The position numbers and the translations under genes were made by a program. Below are positions 36,985 through 46,334 of a DNA stretch of 64,000 nucleotides, in pieces; within the stretch, counting starts at the first letter, position 1, and every line of letters begins with the position of its first letter. The stretch comes from DASWLF01 sp963768765 (GTDB taxonomy: Bacteria > Desulfobacterota > Desulfobaccia > Desulfobaccales > 0-14-0-80-60-11), in assembly GCA_963768765.1 (NCBI GenBank), contig CAVYJK010000014.1, positions 124,001-188,000 on the forward strand, written 5' to 3'. The notes beneath the pieces are model-generated. The model was not told the DNA's origin and ran no database searches. It saw nothing but the letters and a program-made list of their open reading frames with translations.

Positions 36985-37160
36985 GAATAAGTTCAAAGTT
37001 CAAAGTTGAAAGTTCAAAGTTGACTGCGCCAAAACTCAAGACCAAATTTGAACCTTGAACCACAACTGGCTGATAAGTTCAAATTTGAAAGTTCGAAGTT
37101 AACTGCGCTAAAATTTGGAACTAGAACCTTGAACTTTGAACCTTGAACTTTGAACTAAAA
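36985..37160. repeat. Degenerate TTCAAAGTT-type repeat tract between two tRNA genes
   Basis: About 175 bases built from variants of GTTCAAAGTT and its reverse complement AACTTTGAAC, with two related sub-blocks each containing AACTGCGC(C/T)AAAA. Unit length and spacing are irregular, so it is not CRISPR. Confidence 0.6.
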
Positions 37161-37162
37161 AC

Positions 37163-37238
37163 TGGTAGGCGGAACAGGGCTCGAACCTGTGACCCCCGGC
37201 TTGTAAGGCCGATGCTCTCCCAGCTGAGCTATCCGCCC
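37163..37238 (-). tRNA. tRNA-Val (TAC)
   Basis: 76 nt with encoded CCA. Acceptor GGGCGGA/TCCGCCT (one G-T pair), anticodon loop CTTACAA (TAC), T-loop GTTCGAGCCC. Confidence 0.95.
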
Positions 37239-37247
37239 GCCCCGGTA

Positions 37248-37276
37248 ATACTCGCTTATGGCGGCCCTGCTGTCAA
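37248..37276 (-). promoter_or_regulatory. Promoter of tRNA-Val
   Basis: Minus strand TTGACA (37276-37271), 17-base spacer, GAGTAT (37253-37248). The -10 box is weak. Confidence 0.45.
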
Positions 37277-37352
37277 GAGGGAAAGTAAGCAGAGCAGTTA
37301 GCGGTGAGCAGTTGGCTTTTAATATTAATAGGGCGGGAAACAGATTACTTTC

Positions 37353-37391
37353 ACCTCCACCCCAACCCTCTCCCCCTCAAGGGGGAGGGAG
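37353..37391. repeat. CCCTCTCCCCC/GGGGGAGGG inverted repeat
   Basis: Palindrome downstream of lon. On the minus strand no clear T tract follows. Confidence 0.5.
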
Positions 37392-37482
37392 TTAAGGGAA
37401 GGAAACTATTTAAGCTCTGATTAATATCCCTGGCCCCGCTCCGCTTACTGCACCACTGCTTCCCGCTCACTGCTCATCGACC

Positions 37483-39885
37483 TCAGTGCGCCTGGATCTC
37501 CGCGGGCTGCTCCGCGGCGGGCAGATAGACCGACTCCGGGGGCACCGGCGGCGGCACCGCCTTGAACAGGCTCTCGGGGTCGTCCACGACCAGGGCCCGT
37601 CTCAGCACCTCGTCCATGTGGTCCACGGACACCAGTTCCACCGCCTTGAGGATGCGGTTGGGAATCTCCTTGATATCCTTTTCGTTATCCCGGGGGATGA
37701 GCACCGTCTTGATCTGGTGGCGGTGGGCCGCCATGATCTTTTCCTTGAGGCCGCCGATGGGCAGGACCCGGCCCCGGAGGGTGATCTCCCCGGTCATGGC
37801 CACGTCCCGCTTCACCGGAAGCTTCAGCAGCGCCGAGACGATGCTGGTGGCGATGGTGATGCCCGCGGACGGCCCGTCCTTGGGGATGGCGCCTTCCGGC
37901 ACGTGCACGTGGATGTCGATGGTGCGGTAGAACTCCTTGGGGAGCCCCAGGTTTTCGGCCTTGGAGCGCACGTAGCTCAGGGCCGCCTGGGCGGATTCCT
38001 GCATCACTTCCCCCAGTTTCCCGGTGATGAGCAATTTTCCCCGCCCGGGCAGGACCACCACTTCGGTCTGCAGGAGTTCGCCGCCGAACTCCGTCCAGGC
38101 CAGCCCGGTGGTGAGACCGATCTCGTCGGACTCCTCGGTGCGGCCGAAGCGGAACTTGGGCACCCCCAGGTACTTGGGCACGGCCTGGGTGCTGACCTTC
38201 ACCAGATGGTCCTGGCCCTTGGCGGCCACTTCCCGGGCCACCTTCCGGCTGATGGAGGCGATCTCCCGCTCCAGGTTCCGCACCCCGGCTTCCCGGGTGT
38301 ACTGCTGGATGATGGTGAGGATGGCGTTTTCCGAAAACTGGATGTTCTCCCGGCTCAGCCCGTTGGCGGTGCACTGCTTGGGAATCAGGAACTGCTCGGC
38401 GATGTGCAGTTTTTCCACCTCGGTATAGCCCGGCAGGCGGATGATCTCCATGCGGTCCTGCAAGGGCGGCGGGATGGAATAAAGGTTGTTGGCCGTGGTG
38501 ATGAACATGACTTCGGACAGATCGTAGTCCACGTCCAGGTAGTGGTCGTTGAAGGCGAAGTTCTGCTCCGGGTCCAGGACCTCCAGGAGGGCGGCCGACG
38601 GGTCGCCCCGGAAGTCGGTGCTCATCTTGTCCACTTCATCCAGGCAGAAGACCGGGTTGTTAGTCTTGGCCTTCTTCAGGGACTGCATGATCTTCCCGGG
38701 CAGGGCCCCGATGTAGGTGCGCCGGTGGCCGCGGATCTCCGCCTCGTCCCGGACGCCGCCCAGGGACAAGCGCACGAAGTTGCGTCCCAGGGCCCGGGCC
38801 ACGGACTTGGCCAGGGAGGTCTTGCCCACCCCCGGCGGACCCACCAGGCAGAGGATGGGGCCCTTCATCTTCTTCACCAGGGTCTGCACCGCCAGATGCT
38901 CCAGGATGCGCTCCTTGGGTTTGTCCAGGCCGTAATGGTCTTCGTGGAGGATCTGCTCGGCCTCTTCCAGGTTGCGTTTGTCCTTGGTGCGCTCGTACCA
39001 GGGCAGGGAGAGGAGCCAGTCGATGTAGTTGCGGGAGACGGTGGCCTCCGCGGACATGGGGCTCATGAGCTTGAGCTTTTTGAGCTCGTGCTTCACCTTG
39101 GCGGTGGCCTCGGCGCTCATCTTCTTGCGACGGATGCGGCGCTCCAGTTCCTGAATTTCGCCCTTCAAATCCTCCTTTTCGCCCATCTCCTTCTGGATGG
39201 CCCGCATCTGCTCGTTGAGGTAGTACTCCCGCTGGGTCTTCTCCATCTGCTTCTTGACCCGGTTCTTGATGCGGGATTCGATCTGGAGGATTTCGTTTTC
39301 CCGGTTGACCAGGGAGAGGATGCTTTCCAGGCGGCGGTTGGCGTCCAGGTTTTCCAGCAGCGCCTGCTTTTCTTCGGCCTTGATGGACAGGTGCCCGGCC
39401 ACGATATCCGCCAGGCGGCCCGGGTCATCCAGGCCGGTTACGGTCTGTAGGGCCTCCTGGGGCACCTTCTTGTTCAGCTTGGCGTAGGTCTCGAAGCCGG
39501 TCACCACGGCCCGGCGCAGGGCTTCGGTCTCGGGGGTGATCTCCCAGGACTCCGGGAGCTCCTCCGCCTCCACCTGGAAGAATTGTGACATGGGCAGGAA
39601 CTGGCGCACGGTGGCCCGACCTTTGCCCTCCACCAGCACCTTGACGGTGCCGTCCGGCAGCCTCAAGAGCTGCAGGATGGAGGCCAGGGTCCCCACCCGG
39701 TGCACTTCGGACTCCCGGGGCTCGTCTTTCCGGGGGTCTTTCTGGGTGCAGAGCAGGATGTATTTCTCCTGCCCCATGGCATATTCCAGGGCATGGATGG
39801 AGCGCTCCCGGCCGATGAACAGCGGCACCACCATGTGGGGAAAGATGACGATGTCTCTTAAGGGCAACATGGGGACCGTTAGCAT
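37483..39885 (-). CDS. lon: ATP-dependent protease Lon
   Basis: Cytosolic AAA+ serine protease degrading misfolded and regulatory proteins. 800 aa, normal length. The LON substrate-binding domain (1-200) starts MLTVPMLPLRDIVIFPHMVV. The AAA+ module has Walker A GPPGVGKTSLA near residue 350. The protease domain has the catalytic Ser in PKDGPSAG near 672 and Lys about 43 residues later. It is the last gene of the tig-clpP-clpX-lon cluster, about 50 bases after clpX. Confidence 0.97.
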   Translation of the reverse strand: MLTVPMLPLRDIVIFPHMVVPLFIGRERSIHALEYAMGQEKYILLCTQKDPRKDEPRESEVHRVGTLASILQLLRLPDGTVKVLVEGKGRATVRQFLPMSQFFQVEAEELPESWEITPETEALRRAVVTGFETYAKLNKKVPQEALQTVTGLDDPGRLADIVAGHLSIKAEEKQALLENLDANRRLESILSLVNRENEILQIESRIKNRVKKQMEKTQREYYLNEQMRAIQKEMGEKEDLKGEIQELERRIRRKKMSAEATAKVKHELKKLKLMSPMSAEATVSRNYIDWLLSLPWYERTKDKRNLEEAEQILHEDHYGLDKPKERILEHLAVQTLVKKMKGPILCLVGPPGVGKTSLAKSVARALGRNFVRLSLGGVRDEAEIRGHRRTYIGALPGKIMQSLKKAKTNNPVFCLDEVDKMSTDFRGDPSAALLEVLDPEQNFAFNDHYLDVDYDLSEVMFITTANNLYSIPPPLQDRMEIIRLPGYTEVEKLHIAEQFLIPKQCTANGLSRENIQFSENAILTIIQQYTREAGVRNLEREIASISRKVAREVAAKGQDHLVKVSTQAVPKYLGVPKFRFGRTEESDEIGLTTGLAWTEFGGELLQTEVVVLPGRGKLLITGKLGEVMQESAQAALSYVRSKAENLGLPKEFYRTIDIHVHVPEGAIPKDGPSAGITIATSIVSALLKLPVKRDVAMTGEITLRGRVLPIGGLKEKIMAAHRHQIKTVLIPRDNEKDIKEIPNRILKAVELVSVDHMDEVLRRALVVDDPESLFKAVPPPVPPESVYLPAAEQPAEIQAH

Positions 39886-39936
39886 ATTTCGCCTCTCTCC
39901 CTCCCCAGCTCCCGCGGGACCTGGGCAATCGGAAGA

Positions 39937-41220
39937 TCATTGCTGCACCACCATCCCTGGTTTATCCCAGGAGTCTTCTTCAGCGTCTCGATAGGTGTAA
40001 ATGGGCGCCGCGTGCTTGAGGATGAAGTCTTCGTTGATCAGGCACTCCTGCACGTCTTTCAAGGAAGGCAGCTCGTACATCAGGTCCAGCATGGCCCGCT
40101 CCAGGATGGCCCGGAGGCCCCGGGCCCCGGACTTGCGCTTCAGGGCTTCCCGGGCCACCGCCACCAGGGCGTCGTCGGTGAACTTGAGGCTCACCCGGTC
40201 CAGTTCCAGCAGCTTCTGGTACTGCTTCACCAGGGCGTTCCTGGGCTCCTTCAGGATGCGCACCAGGGCGTCTTCGCTGAGTTCGTCCAGGGTGGCGATG
40301 ACCGGCAGCCGGCCCACAAATTCGGGGATGAGCCCGAACTTCAGCAGGTCCGGAGGCTGCACCTGGATCAGGATCTCCCCCAGGGGCCGCTGGGACCGGC
40401 TCTGGATGTCGGCCCCAAAGCCCATGGCCTTGCGGCCGATGCGGGCGCCGATGATGTCCTCCAGGCCGTTGAAGGCGCCCCCGCAGATGAACAGGATGTT
40501 GGTGGTGTCCACCTTGATGAACTCCTGCTGGGGGTGCTTGCGCCCCCCCTTGGGGGGCACGGAGGCCATGGTGCCCTCGATGATCTTCAAGAGCGCCTGC
40601 TGCACGCCTTCGCCGGAAACGTCCCGGGTGATGGAGGGGGAATCGGTCTTCCGGGCGATCTTGTCCACTTCGTCGATGTAGACGATGCCCCGGGAGGCCT
40701 TGTCCACGTCGTAGTCCGCCACCTGCAGCAGGTTGAGGATGATGTTTTCCACGTCCTCGCCCACGTAGCCCGCTTCGGTCAGGGTGGTGGCGTCGGCGAT
40801 GGTGAAGGGCACGTTGAGGATGCGGGCCAGGGTCTGGGCCAGCAGGGTCTTGCCCGAGCCGGTGGGGCCGACCAGCAGGATGTTGCTCTTCTGGAGCTCC
40901 ACCCCGTCCAGGTCCACCCCGGCGTTGATGCGCTTGTAATGGTTGTAGACCGCCACCGACAGGATCTTCTTGGCCCGTTCCTGGCCGATGACGTACTCGT
41001 CGATCTGCTTCTTGATGCTGGCCGGCTCCGGAATGGACAGCCGGGCGTGTTTGGCCTCATCCTTTTCGTATTCTTCGGCGATGATGTCGTTGCACAACTC
41101 GATGCATTCATCGCAGATATAGACCCCGGGGCCGGCGATGAGTTTCTTCACCTCCCCCTGGCTTTTGCCGCAAAAGGAACACAAAAGGTCGGCAGTCTTA
41201 TCGATACCGCGTTTGCTCAT
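39937..41220 (-). CDS. clpX: ClpX, ATPase subunit of the Clp protease
   Basis: Hexameric unfoldase feeding ClpP. 427 aa from ATG 41220, with GGGAGG 9 bases upstream (a frame start at 41238 was rejected). The zinc-binding N-domain has Cys at 14, 17, 36 and 39. Walker A GPTGSGKT is at 118-125. The IGF-type ClpP-docking loop reads IGARIGRKAMGFG-like sequence near 255-270. It follows clpP in the usual order. Confidence 0.97.
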   Translation of the reverse strand: MSKRGIDKTADLLCSFCGKSQGEVKKLIAGPGVYICDECIELCNDIIAEEYEKDEAKHARLSIPEPASIKKQIDEYVIGQERAKKILSVAVYNHYKRINAGVDLDGVELQKSNILLVGPTGSGKTLLAQTLARILNVPFTIADATTLTEAGYVGEDVENIILNLLQVADYDVDKASRGIVYIDEVDKIARKTDSPSITRDVSGEGVQQALLKIIEGTMASVPPKGGRKHPQQEFIKVDTTNILFICGGAFNGLEDIIGARIGRKAMGFGADIQSRSQRPLGEILIQVQPPDLLKFGLIPEFVGRLPVIATLDELSEDALVRILKEPRNALVKQYQKLLELDRVSLKFTDDALVAVAREALKRKSGARGLRAILERAMLDLMYELPSLKDVQECLINEDFILKHAAPIYTYRDAEEDSWDKPGMVVQQ

Positions 41221-41345
41221 ATATTTCAACCTCCCCAAACCAGGGCTCCTTGATGCCCCGGGTTTGGCTCATTACTCTCCGCCGCCTTTTGAGCCCTTAT
41301 GATATATCGGCAGCGGCGGCCATCTCTTCAAGTTCGTCTTATGCC

Positions 41346-41961
41346 TTACTCCAGATGCCGGGGAAAAGGTCGCCCCGCCTCCCTCTGGGTGATGACGGCG
41401 TCAATCAGGCCGTATTCCTTGGCCTGGATGCCTGACATATAAAAATCCCGCTCGGTGTCGTGGTTGATTCGTTCAATGGACTGGCCCGTGTGGTTGGCCA
41501 TGATCTGATTCAACTCTTCCCGCAGGCGCAGGATTTCCCGGGCCTGGATGTCCACGTCGGTGGCCTGCCCCTGAAACCCGCCCAGGGGCTGGTGGATCAG
41601 GATGCGGGCGTGGGGCAGGGTAAACCTTTTGCCCGGATCTCCCGCGGCCAGCAGCAGGGCGGCCATGGACGCCGCCTGCCCCATGCACAGGGTGGCCACC
41701 GGGGACTTGATGTACTGCATGGTGTCGTAGATGGCCATGCCCGCGGTCACCAGTCCCCCCGGCGAGTTGATGTAGAAATTGATTTCCTTGTCCGGGTCCT
41801 CGGCCTCCAGAAACAACAACTGGGCGATGACCAGGTTGGCCACGTCGTCATTGATGGCCGAACCCAGAAAAATGATCCGGTCTTTGAGCAGAGCGGGAAT
41901 AGATGTCATAAGCCCGCTCGCCCCGGCTGCTCTGCTCCACCACTATGGGAATCAATTGCAT
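41346..41961 (-). CDS. clpP: ClpP, proteolytic subunit, one frameshift
   Basis: Serine peptidase of the Clp complex. The N-terminus MQLIPIVVEQSSRGERAYD starts at ATG 41961 (AAGGA ahead). One extra base at 41892 breaks the frame between IYSR and LLKDRIIFLG. The rest shows the catalytic Ser in GQAASMAALLL, His in ARILIHQPLGG and the Asp in the C-terminal handle. Corrected length is 204 aa, standard. The cluster and all catalytic residues are intact, so a sequence error is very likely. A start inside the frame (41909) would lack the axial-loop N-terminus. Confidence 0.93.
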
Positions 41962-41963
41962 CC

Positions 41964-43289
41964 TTATTCCTTCTCTTCGGCTGTGGCCGCGGGGCCCGTT
42001 TCCACCGAAGCGTTGTCCAGCAAAAATTTCATGGTCTTCTCATCCCGCAACTGCCGCCGCAAGGCCCCCATCAGGTCGTGCTCCTGATAGAATTTGCGCG
42101 CTTCGGCCACATCCTTGCCGCTTCTGACTGCGATGCGGGCCAGGGCGGCCTCCACTTCGGCGTCGTCCACCGTGAAGCCTTCCTGGAGGGCGATGCGCTC
42201 CAGCACCAGCTTGATGCGCACCCGGCGCTCGGCCAGGGGTTTCAAGGCCTCCACCATCTTGGTGGGTTCCATTTGGGACGGGTTGACCCCGTACTGGGAC
42301 AGGCGCTCCCACTGCTCCCGCAGGAGGCTTTCCTGCTCCTGGGCCAGGAGGGTGGGCGGCATCTCAAATTGATGCCGGGCCAACAGCTGGTCCATGGCCT
42401 CGTTTTCCAGCAGGGCCTGACGCTCCCTTTCCCGTACCTTAATAATATCCTCTCGCACGGCCTGGCGCAAGTCGGCAACTGTCTGAAAATTTCCACCCAG
42501 GGCCTGGGCAAAGGCGTCGTCCAGGTCCGGGACCACCTTTTCCTTGACTTCGTGGACCTTCACCCGGAACTCCACCACCTTGCCGGCCAGCAAGGGGTTG
42601 GTGAAGTCATCGGGCAGGGCCACCTCGAAGCGGGCTTCGGCGCCCTCCTGCAGGCCCATGAGGTTGCGCTCGAACTCTTCGTTGAATTTGCCGCGGCCCA
42701 CCTCCACGTAGGTGCCTTCCGCCTTGCCCCCTTGCACCGGCTGTCCGGCAAAGTAGGACTGGTAATCCAGGACCACGAAGTCGCCTTCCTGGACGGGCCG
42801 CGCCTCGGCCGGCGGCTTGAGGAGGGCGTTGCCCTGGCGGATCTCATCCACCCGGGCCTCCACCTCTTCATCGGCCACCGCCACCGGCGGGGCCTTGAGG
42901 CTCAGACCCTTATAATCCTCCACCCTAAATTCCGGGTTGACTTCCAACTCCACGCTGTAGTGGTAATCCTCTCCGGCCACCGGCTGGGGCGGCGGTTCCG
43001 GCCAGCTCAGGTTGACGGGCTCCAGCTCCTTTTCCCTGAGAATCTCCCCCAGAGAGCGGCGCACCAGGGAATCAGAGACCTCCTGTTCCACCTGTTTGCC
43101 GTAATACATCTCCAGGATGGAGCGGGGCACCTTTCCCGGCCGGAAGCCTTTGACTTTGGCCTTTTTGCCCAATTCCCGGTAAGCCCGTTCCACTTCCTGG
43201 TTCACCTCCGCGGAGGGCACCACGATACGCAATTTCCGTTTTATGTCGCTGAGATTCTCGATCTCCACCTGCAAAGCACTTTCGGTCAT
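41964..43289 (-). CDS. tig: Trigger factor
   Basis: Ribosome-bound chaperone and prolyl isomerase. 441 aa. The ribosome-binding domain has the signature GFRPGKVPRSILEM near residue 48. The FKBP-type domain (about 150-240) is followed by a helical C-terminal domain. It starts the tig-clpP-clpX-lon cluster, 2 bases before the clpP ATG. Confidence 0.96.
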   Translation of the reverse strand: MTESALQVEIENLSDIKRKLRIVVPSAEVNQEVERAYRELGKKAKVKGFRPGKVPRSILEMYYGKQVEQEVSDSLVRRSLGEILREKELEPVNLSWPEPPPQPVAGEDYHYSVELEVNPEFRVEDYKGLSLKAPPVAVADEEVEARVDEIRQGNALLKPPAEARPVQEGDFVVLDYQSYFAGQPVQGGKAEGTYVEVGRGKFNEEFERNLMGLQEGAEARFEVALPDDFTNPLLAGKVVEFRVKVHEVKEKVVPDLDDAFAQALGGNFQTVADLRQAVREDIIKVRERERQALLENEAMDQLLARHQFEMPPTLLAQEQESLLREQWERLSQYGVNPSQMEPTKMVEALKPLAERRVRIKLVLERIALQEGFTVDDAEVEAALARIAVRSGKDVAEARKFYQEHDLMGALRRQLRDEKTMKFLLDNASVETGPAATAEEKE

Positions 43290-43369
43290 CGGTTCAACTC
43301 GCTCTAGGTTAATTATGGAACAGGTGGGACTAAATAAATCCCCAGCCCGTTTTCTCCCCCGCCGAGGTG

Positions 43370-43449
43370 TGCGAGAGGGGGGACTCGAACCCCCACGGTA
43401 ACCCGCTGGACCCTAAATCCAGTGCGTCTGCCAGTTCCGCCACTCTCGC
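43370..43449 (-). tRNA. tRNA-Leu (TAG)
   Basis: 80 nt without encoded CCA (the next bases read CAC). Acceptor GCGAGAG/CTCTCGC, anticodon loop TTTAGGG (TAG), short variable arm, T-loop GTTCGAGTCC. The other complete tRNA genes in the window encode CCA. Confidence 0.93.
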
Positions 43450-43469
43450 AATTGGCGATTCATCAGATA

Positions 43470-43498
43470 AATTTATTAAGTTTCCCTTGCCAAGTCAA
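43470..43498 (-). promoter_or_regulatory. Promoter of tRNA-Leu (TAG)
   Basis: Minus strand TTGACT (43498-43493), 17-base spacer, TAAATT (43475-43470). Identical boxes to those of tRNA-Gly. Confidence 0.65.
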
Positions 43499-43730
43499 GC
43501 TATTCTACCTGCCGACCCGGATGTCTCCGGTTGTCTGCGCCTAAATTTCAGGTTCTTTATTATTGGCTTATTCCAAAATCAAGATCCATACTTCATTACA
43601 TGTTTATAATTGCCTCCTGGGGAAATTTTTCGGAAACCTGTGACCTGTAAGGAGGCAACCAAATTTTACCTTCCTTTGTCCGGTCAACTCCGTAAGCCCT
43701 GCGCCATATCTTCACATTTTTTTCTCCACC

Positions 43731-43758
43731 TTGAACCACTGATAATAAACCTTAATTT
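43731..43758 (+). promoter_or_regulatory. Possible promoter of the PAP2 gene
   Basis: TTGAAC at 43731, 16-base spacer, TAATTT at 43753. About 55 bases before the start codon. Confidence 0.35.
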
Positions 43759-43814
43759 TTAAAAGAAAATAGGCTTCCCGAGCGGCGCATGACATACCAA
43801 GGGAGAAAAGAACG

Positions 43815-44420
43815 ATGCGTACCAACTATCCCGTATGGATAGGGTTATTCATTATTGCCGCCTTAGTCACGCTGGCCGAGAAATATTATGCCTACTTCCC
43901 CGGAGACGTGGCGGTAGAAAGGTTGGTGCAATCCCTGGTCCCCCCAAACCTGAATTGGGCCGAAGATGTCTCGCGGACGGCCGAATTCCCTTGGATCCTC
44001 TTTATAGTGGCGTTTATCTTTGCCCTTTCCTGGGCCCTGGCCGGATGGCGCGCCGCGCTTATCTCCATCCTCAGCCTTGTGGGGATGTTGGCCCTGGGAA
44101 AATGGCTAGGTCCGGTAATTGCCCGGCCGCGGCCTTCCCCGGAACTGGTGCACGTGTTTCGACCACTTCCGGGCTCTAGCTTCCCTTCCCTTTTTGCCCT
44201 GAGGTATGCCGCTACTTTCGGCTTTCTGGCAGTTCTGGCCGCGCTGAAGAGTTCCGGGGCGCGGCGCACCGGCCTGTTGATTGGGTGCGGGGCCCTGCTG
44301 ATTCTCGGGTGGGTTGCCCGGGTCGCCTTGGGGGCGCACTGGCCCAGTGACGTGATCATCTCTTATTATTTAGGAGTGCTCTGGGCGGCTTTCCTCATTC
44401 GGTTTGCTCCCATAGCTTAA
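43815..44420 (+). CDS. PAP2-family membrane protein with altered motif 2
   Basis: 201 aa, about five transmembrane helices. Motif 1 KWLGPVIARPRP (K-x6-RP type) and motif 3 ARVALGAHWPSD are present, as in PAP2 lipid phosphatases. The usual motif 2 PSGH is replaced by PSLF (SFPSLFALRYAATFG), so the catalytic-cycle His is absent. It may be inactive or act differently (inference). GGGAGAAAAG precedes the ATG. Confidence 0.75.
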   Translation: MRTNYPVWIGLFIIAALVTLAEKYYAYFPGDVAVERLVQSLVPPNLNWAEDVSRTAEFPWILFIVAFIFALSWALAGWRAALISILSLVGMLALGKWLGPVIARPRPSPELVHVFRPLPGSSFPSLFALRYAATFGFLAVLAALKSSGARRTGLLIGCGALLILGWVARVALGAHWPSDVIISYYLGVLWAAFLIRFAPIA

Positions 44421-44613
44421 TCAGCACCTTGGCCTATTCAAAACTCAAGCCTGAATTCGTTTTGGCTCGTGCTTGGCGGAGCTCTTATCGGCTTTTTGAG
44501 TTATCTGGCTAAGGATGTAGTTTATATATTCTAGTCTTTGGCGTATGATTCCATAAACACGGTTATCAAATTCGTAATTCCAACCTTTGAAACCTTCGGA
44601 GGATGACCCCGAT

Positions 44614-46026
44614 ATGGAAGCCAAGGAGAAGGACGAGATCCAGCAACTGCGGGACCGCCTCACCATAACCCCTAAGTTGGTGTGGGACCAGGCGGACCAG
44701 GACCAGCGCGCCGCCATCTTTGCCTACGGCGAAGACTACAAGGCCTTTCTGGACCGGGCCAAAACGGAAAGGGAGGCGGTGAACGAAATCGAGGCCCAGG
44801 CCCGGGACCGGGGCTTTGTGGAGCTCCTCAACGGCAGCACCGGACCTCGCACTTACTATGCTTATAGAGGCAAGACCATCATCCTGGCGTTGCAGGGCCG
44901 GCGGCCCCTCACCGAGGGCCTGCGGCTGGTGGCCTCCCACATCGACTCCCCCCGCCTGGACCTGAAGCAGTACCCCCTGTACGAAGACACGGACCTCGCC
45001 TTTCTGAAGACCCAGTATTACGGCGGCATCAAGAAATACCAGTGGCTGGCCCGGCCCCTGGCTATCCACGGGGTGGTCCTCAAGGCCGACGGCCGCCGGG
45101 TCGAGTTAAAAATAGGCGAAGACCCCGGCGACCCGGTCTTCACGGTTTTGGACCTCCTGCCCCATCTGGCCCGTAAGGCCCAGATGGACAAAAAGGTGAC
45201 CGAGGCCTTCGAGGGCGAAAAACTCAACGTCCTGGTGGGCTCCCTGCCCATGGGGGACGCCGACACCAAGGAGCGCTTCAAACTCTATCTCCTGAAGCAT
45301 CTGGAGGACCGGTACGGCATCCGGGAGGAGGACTTCGTCAGCGCCGAGCTGGAGTTGGTGCCCGCGGGCCCCGCCCGGGACCTGGGTTGGGACCGCTCCC
45401 TGGTGGGGGGCTACGGACAGGATGACCGGTCCTGCTCCTACGCCGCCCTGGCGGCCATCCTTCAGACCGCCGAGCCGGAATACACCTGCCTGGCCCTGTT
45501 CTACGACAAGGAGGAGACGGGCTCCGACGGCAACACCTCCGCCAAGTGCTGCCTGCTGGAAGAGATCGTGGAACTGCTGCTGGAGCGGGCCGGAGAAAGC
45601 CCCCTGGCCCGGCGCCGCGTCCTCATGGCCTCCAAGGCCCTTTCCGGGGACGTCACCGGCGCCCTGGACCCGGACTACCCCGAGGTCCACGAAAAGCGCA
45701 ACGCCGCCCGCTTGGGCTACGGGGTGGCCTTCAGCAAGTACGGCGGCAGCGGCGGCAAGTACTACACCAGCGACGCCAACGCCGAATACGTGGCCTGGCT
45801 CCGAAAGATCTTCCAGGAAAACGGGGTCGTCTGGCAGGCGGGGCAATTGGGCAAAGTGGACGAAGGCGGCGGCGGCACCATCGCCAAGTACCTGGCCGTT
45901 CACGGCATGGAAATCATCGACTGCGGCACGCCGCTTTTATCCATGCATTCCCCCTTTGAGGTGGCTTCCAAGGCCGACCTTTACATGACTTTTAAGGCCT
46001 ATCGGGCCTTTTTCCAGGCGGTGTGA
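44614..46026 (+). CDS. M18-family aminopeptidase
   Basis: 470 aa from ATG 44614 (MEAKEKDEIQQLR), chosen because GGAGG lies 11 bases upstream. Di-zinc aminopeptidase. Metal ligands are in VASHIDSPRLDLK (His), GYGQDDRSC (Asp), FYDKEETGSDGN (the Glu pair) and the C-terminal SMHSPFEVASKAD (His). The family acts as a cytosolic tetrahedral dodecamer on acidic or neutral N-termini. Stand-alone gene. Confidence 0.93.
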   Translation: MEAKEKDEIQQLRDRLTITPKLVWDQADQDQRAAIFAYGEDYKAFLDRAKTEREAVNEIEAQARDRGFVELLNGSTGPRTYYAYRGKTIILALQGRRPLTEGLRLVASHIDSPRLDLKQYPLYEDTDLAFLKTQYYGGIKKYQWLARPLAIHGVVLKADGRRVELKIGEDPGDPVFTVLDLLPHLARKAQMDKKVTEAFEGEKLNVLVGSLPMGDADTKERFKLYLLKHLEDRYGIREEDFVSAELELVPAGPARDLGWDRSLVGGYGQDDRSCSYAALAAILQTAEPEYTCLALFYDKEETGSDGNTSAKCCLLEEIVELLLERAGESPLARRRVLMASKALSGDVTGALDPDYPEVHEKRNAARLGYGVAFSKYGGSGGKYYTSDANAEYVAWLRKIFQENGVVWQAGQLGKVDEGGGGTIAKYLAVHGMEIIDCGTPLLSMHSPFEVASKADLYMTFKAYRAFFQAV

Positions 46027-46334
46027 ACCCGGTGTCGTATTGCTTTGTCCCAGAAACAGTCTTTAGTTTTCTGTTTTTTGTTTTCTGTTTTTTGTTATGA
46101 TTTGAAGAACAAGAAAGCGGTGTGGCCTTAGTACATCGGTTCGTTAATCCGGTCAAGTTTATGAAGCCGGGAAACCGCATCATTCCCTCTCCCGCCTGCT
46201 GGCGGGGGGAGAGGGTTAGGGTGAGGGGGGGGGTTGAGAACGTAACCGTATTTATTAAATCATGTAATTAAGGCCTTGCCCTTCGGGTCTCTCACAGAAA
46301 ACAGAAAACCGAAAACCGAAAACAGGTTTTTAAA
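46027..46334. other. Repeat-bearing intergenic stretch
   Basis: 308 bases with TTTTCTGTTTTTTG direct repeats (around 46070-46095), a matching GAAAACAGAAAAC tract before the next gene, and the palindrome at 46194-46230. Confidence 0.5.
46194..46230. repeat. CCCTCTCCC...GGGAGAGGG palindrome
   Basis: CCCTCTCCCGCC/GGCGGGGGGAGAGGG, continuing into TTAGGGTGAGGGG. Same type as 54013-54112. Confidence 0.6.

Larger units (their letters stand above)
43450..43814. other. Intergenic region between tRNA-Leu and the PAP2 gene
   Basis: 365 bases between divergent genes. It carries the tRNA promoter (43470-43498) and a possible promoter for the PAP2 gene (43731-43758). No gene seen. Confidence 0.5.

Noticed and set aside
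36985..37160. CRISPR array
   Set aside because: Units are under 12 bases, irregularly spaced and in both orientations, with no conserved repeat of CRISPR length and no cas gene.
37486..39450. 654-codon plus-strand frame
   Set aside because: Antisense to lon, with no domain-like content.
41346..41909. clpP as a pseudogene or a short-N-terminus form
   Set aside because: The missing N-terminus is encoded intact in the adjacent frame with a ribosome site, so one extra base explains it.
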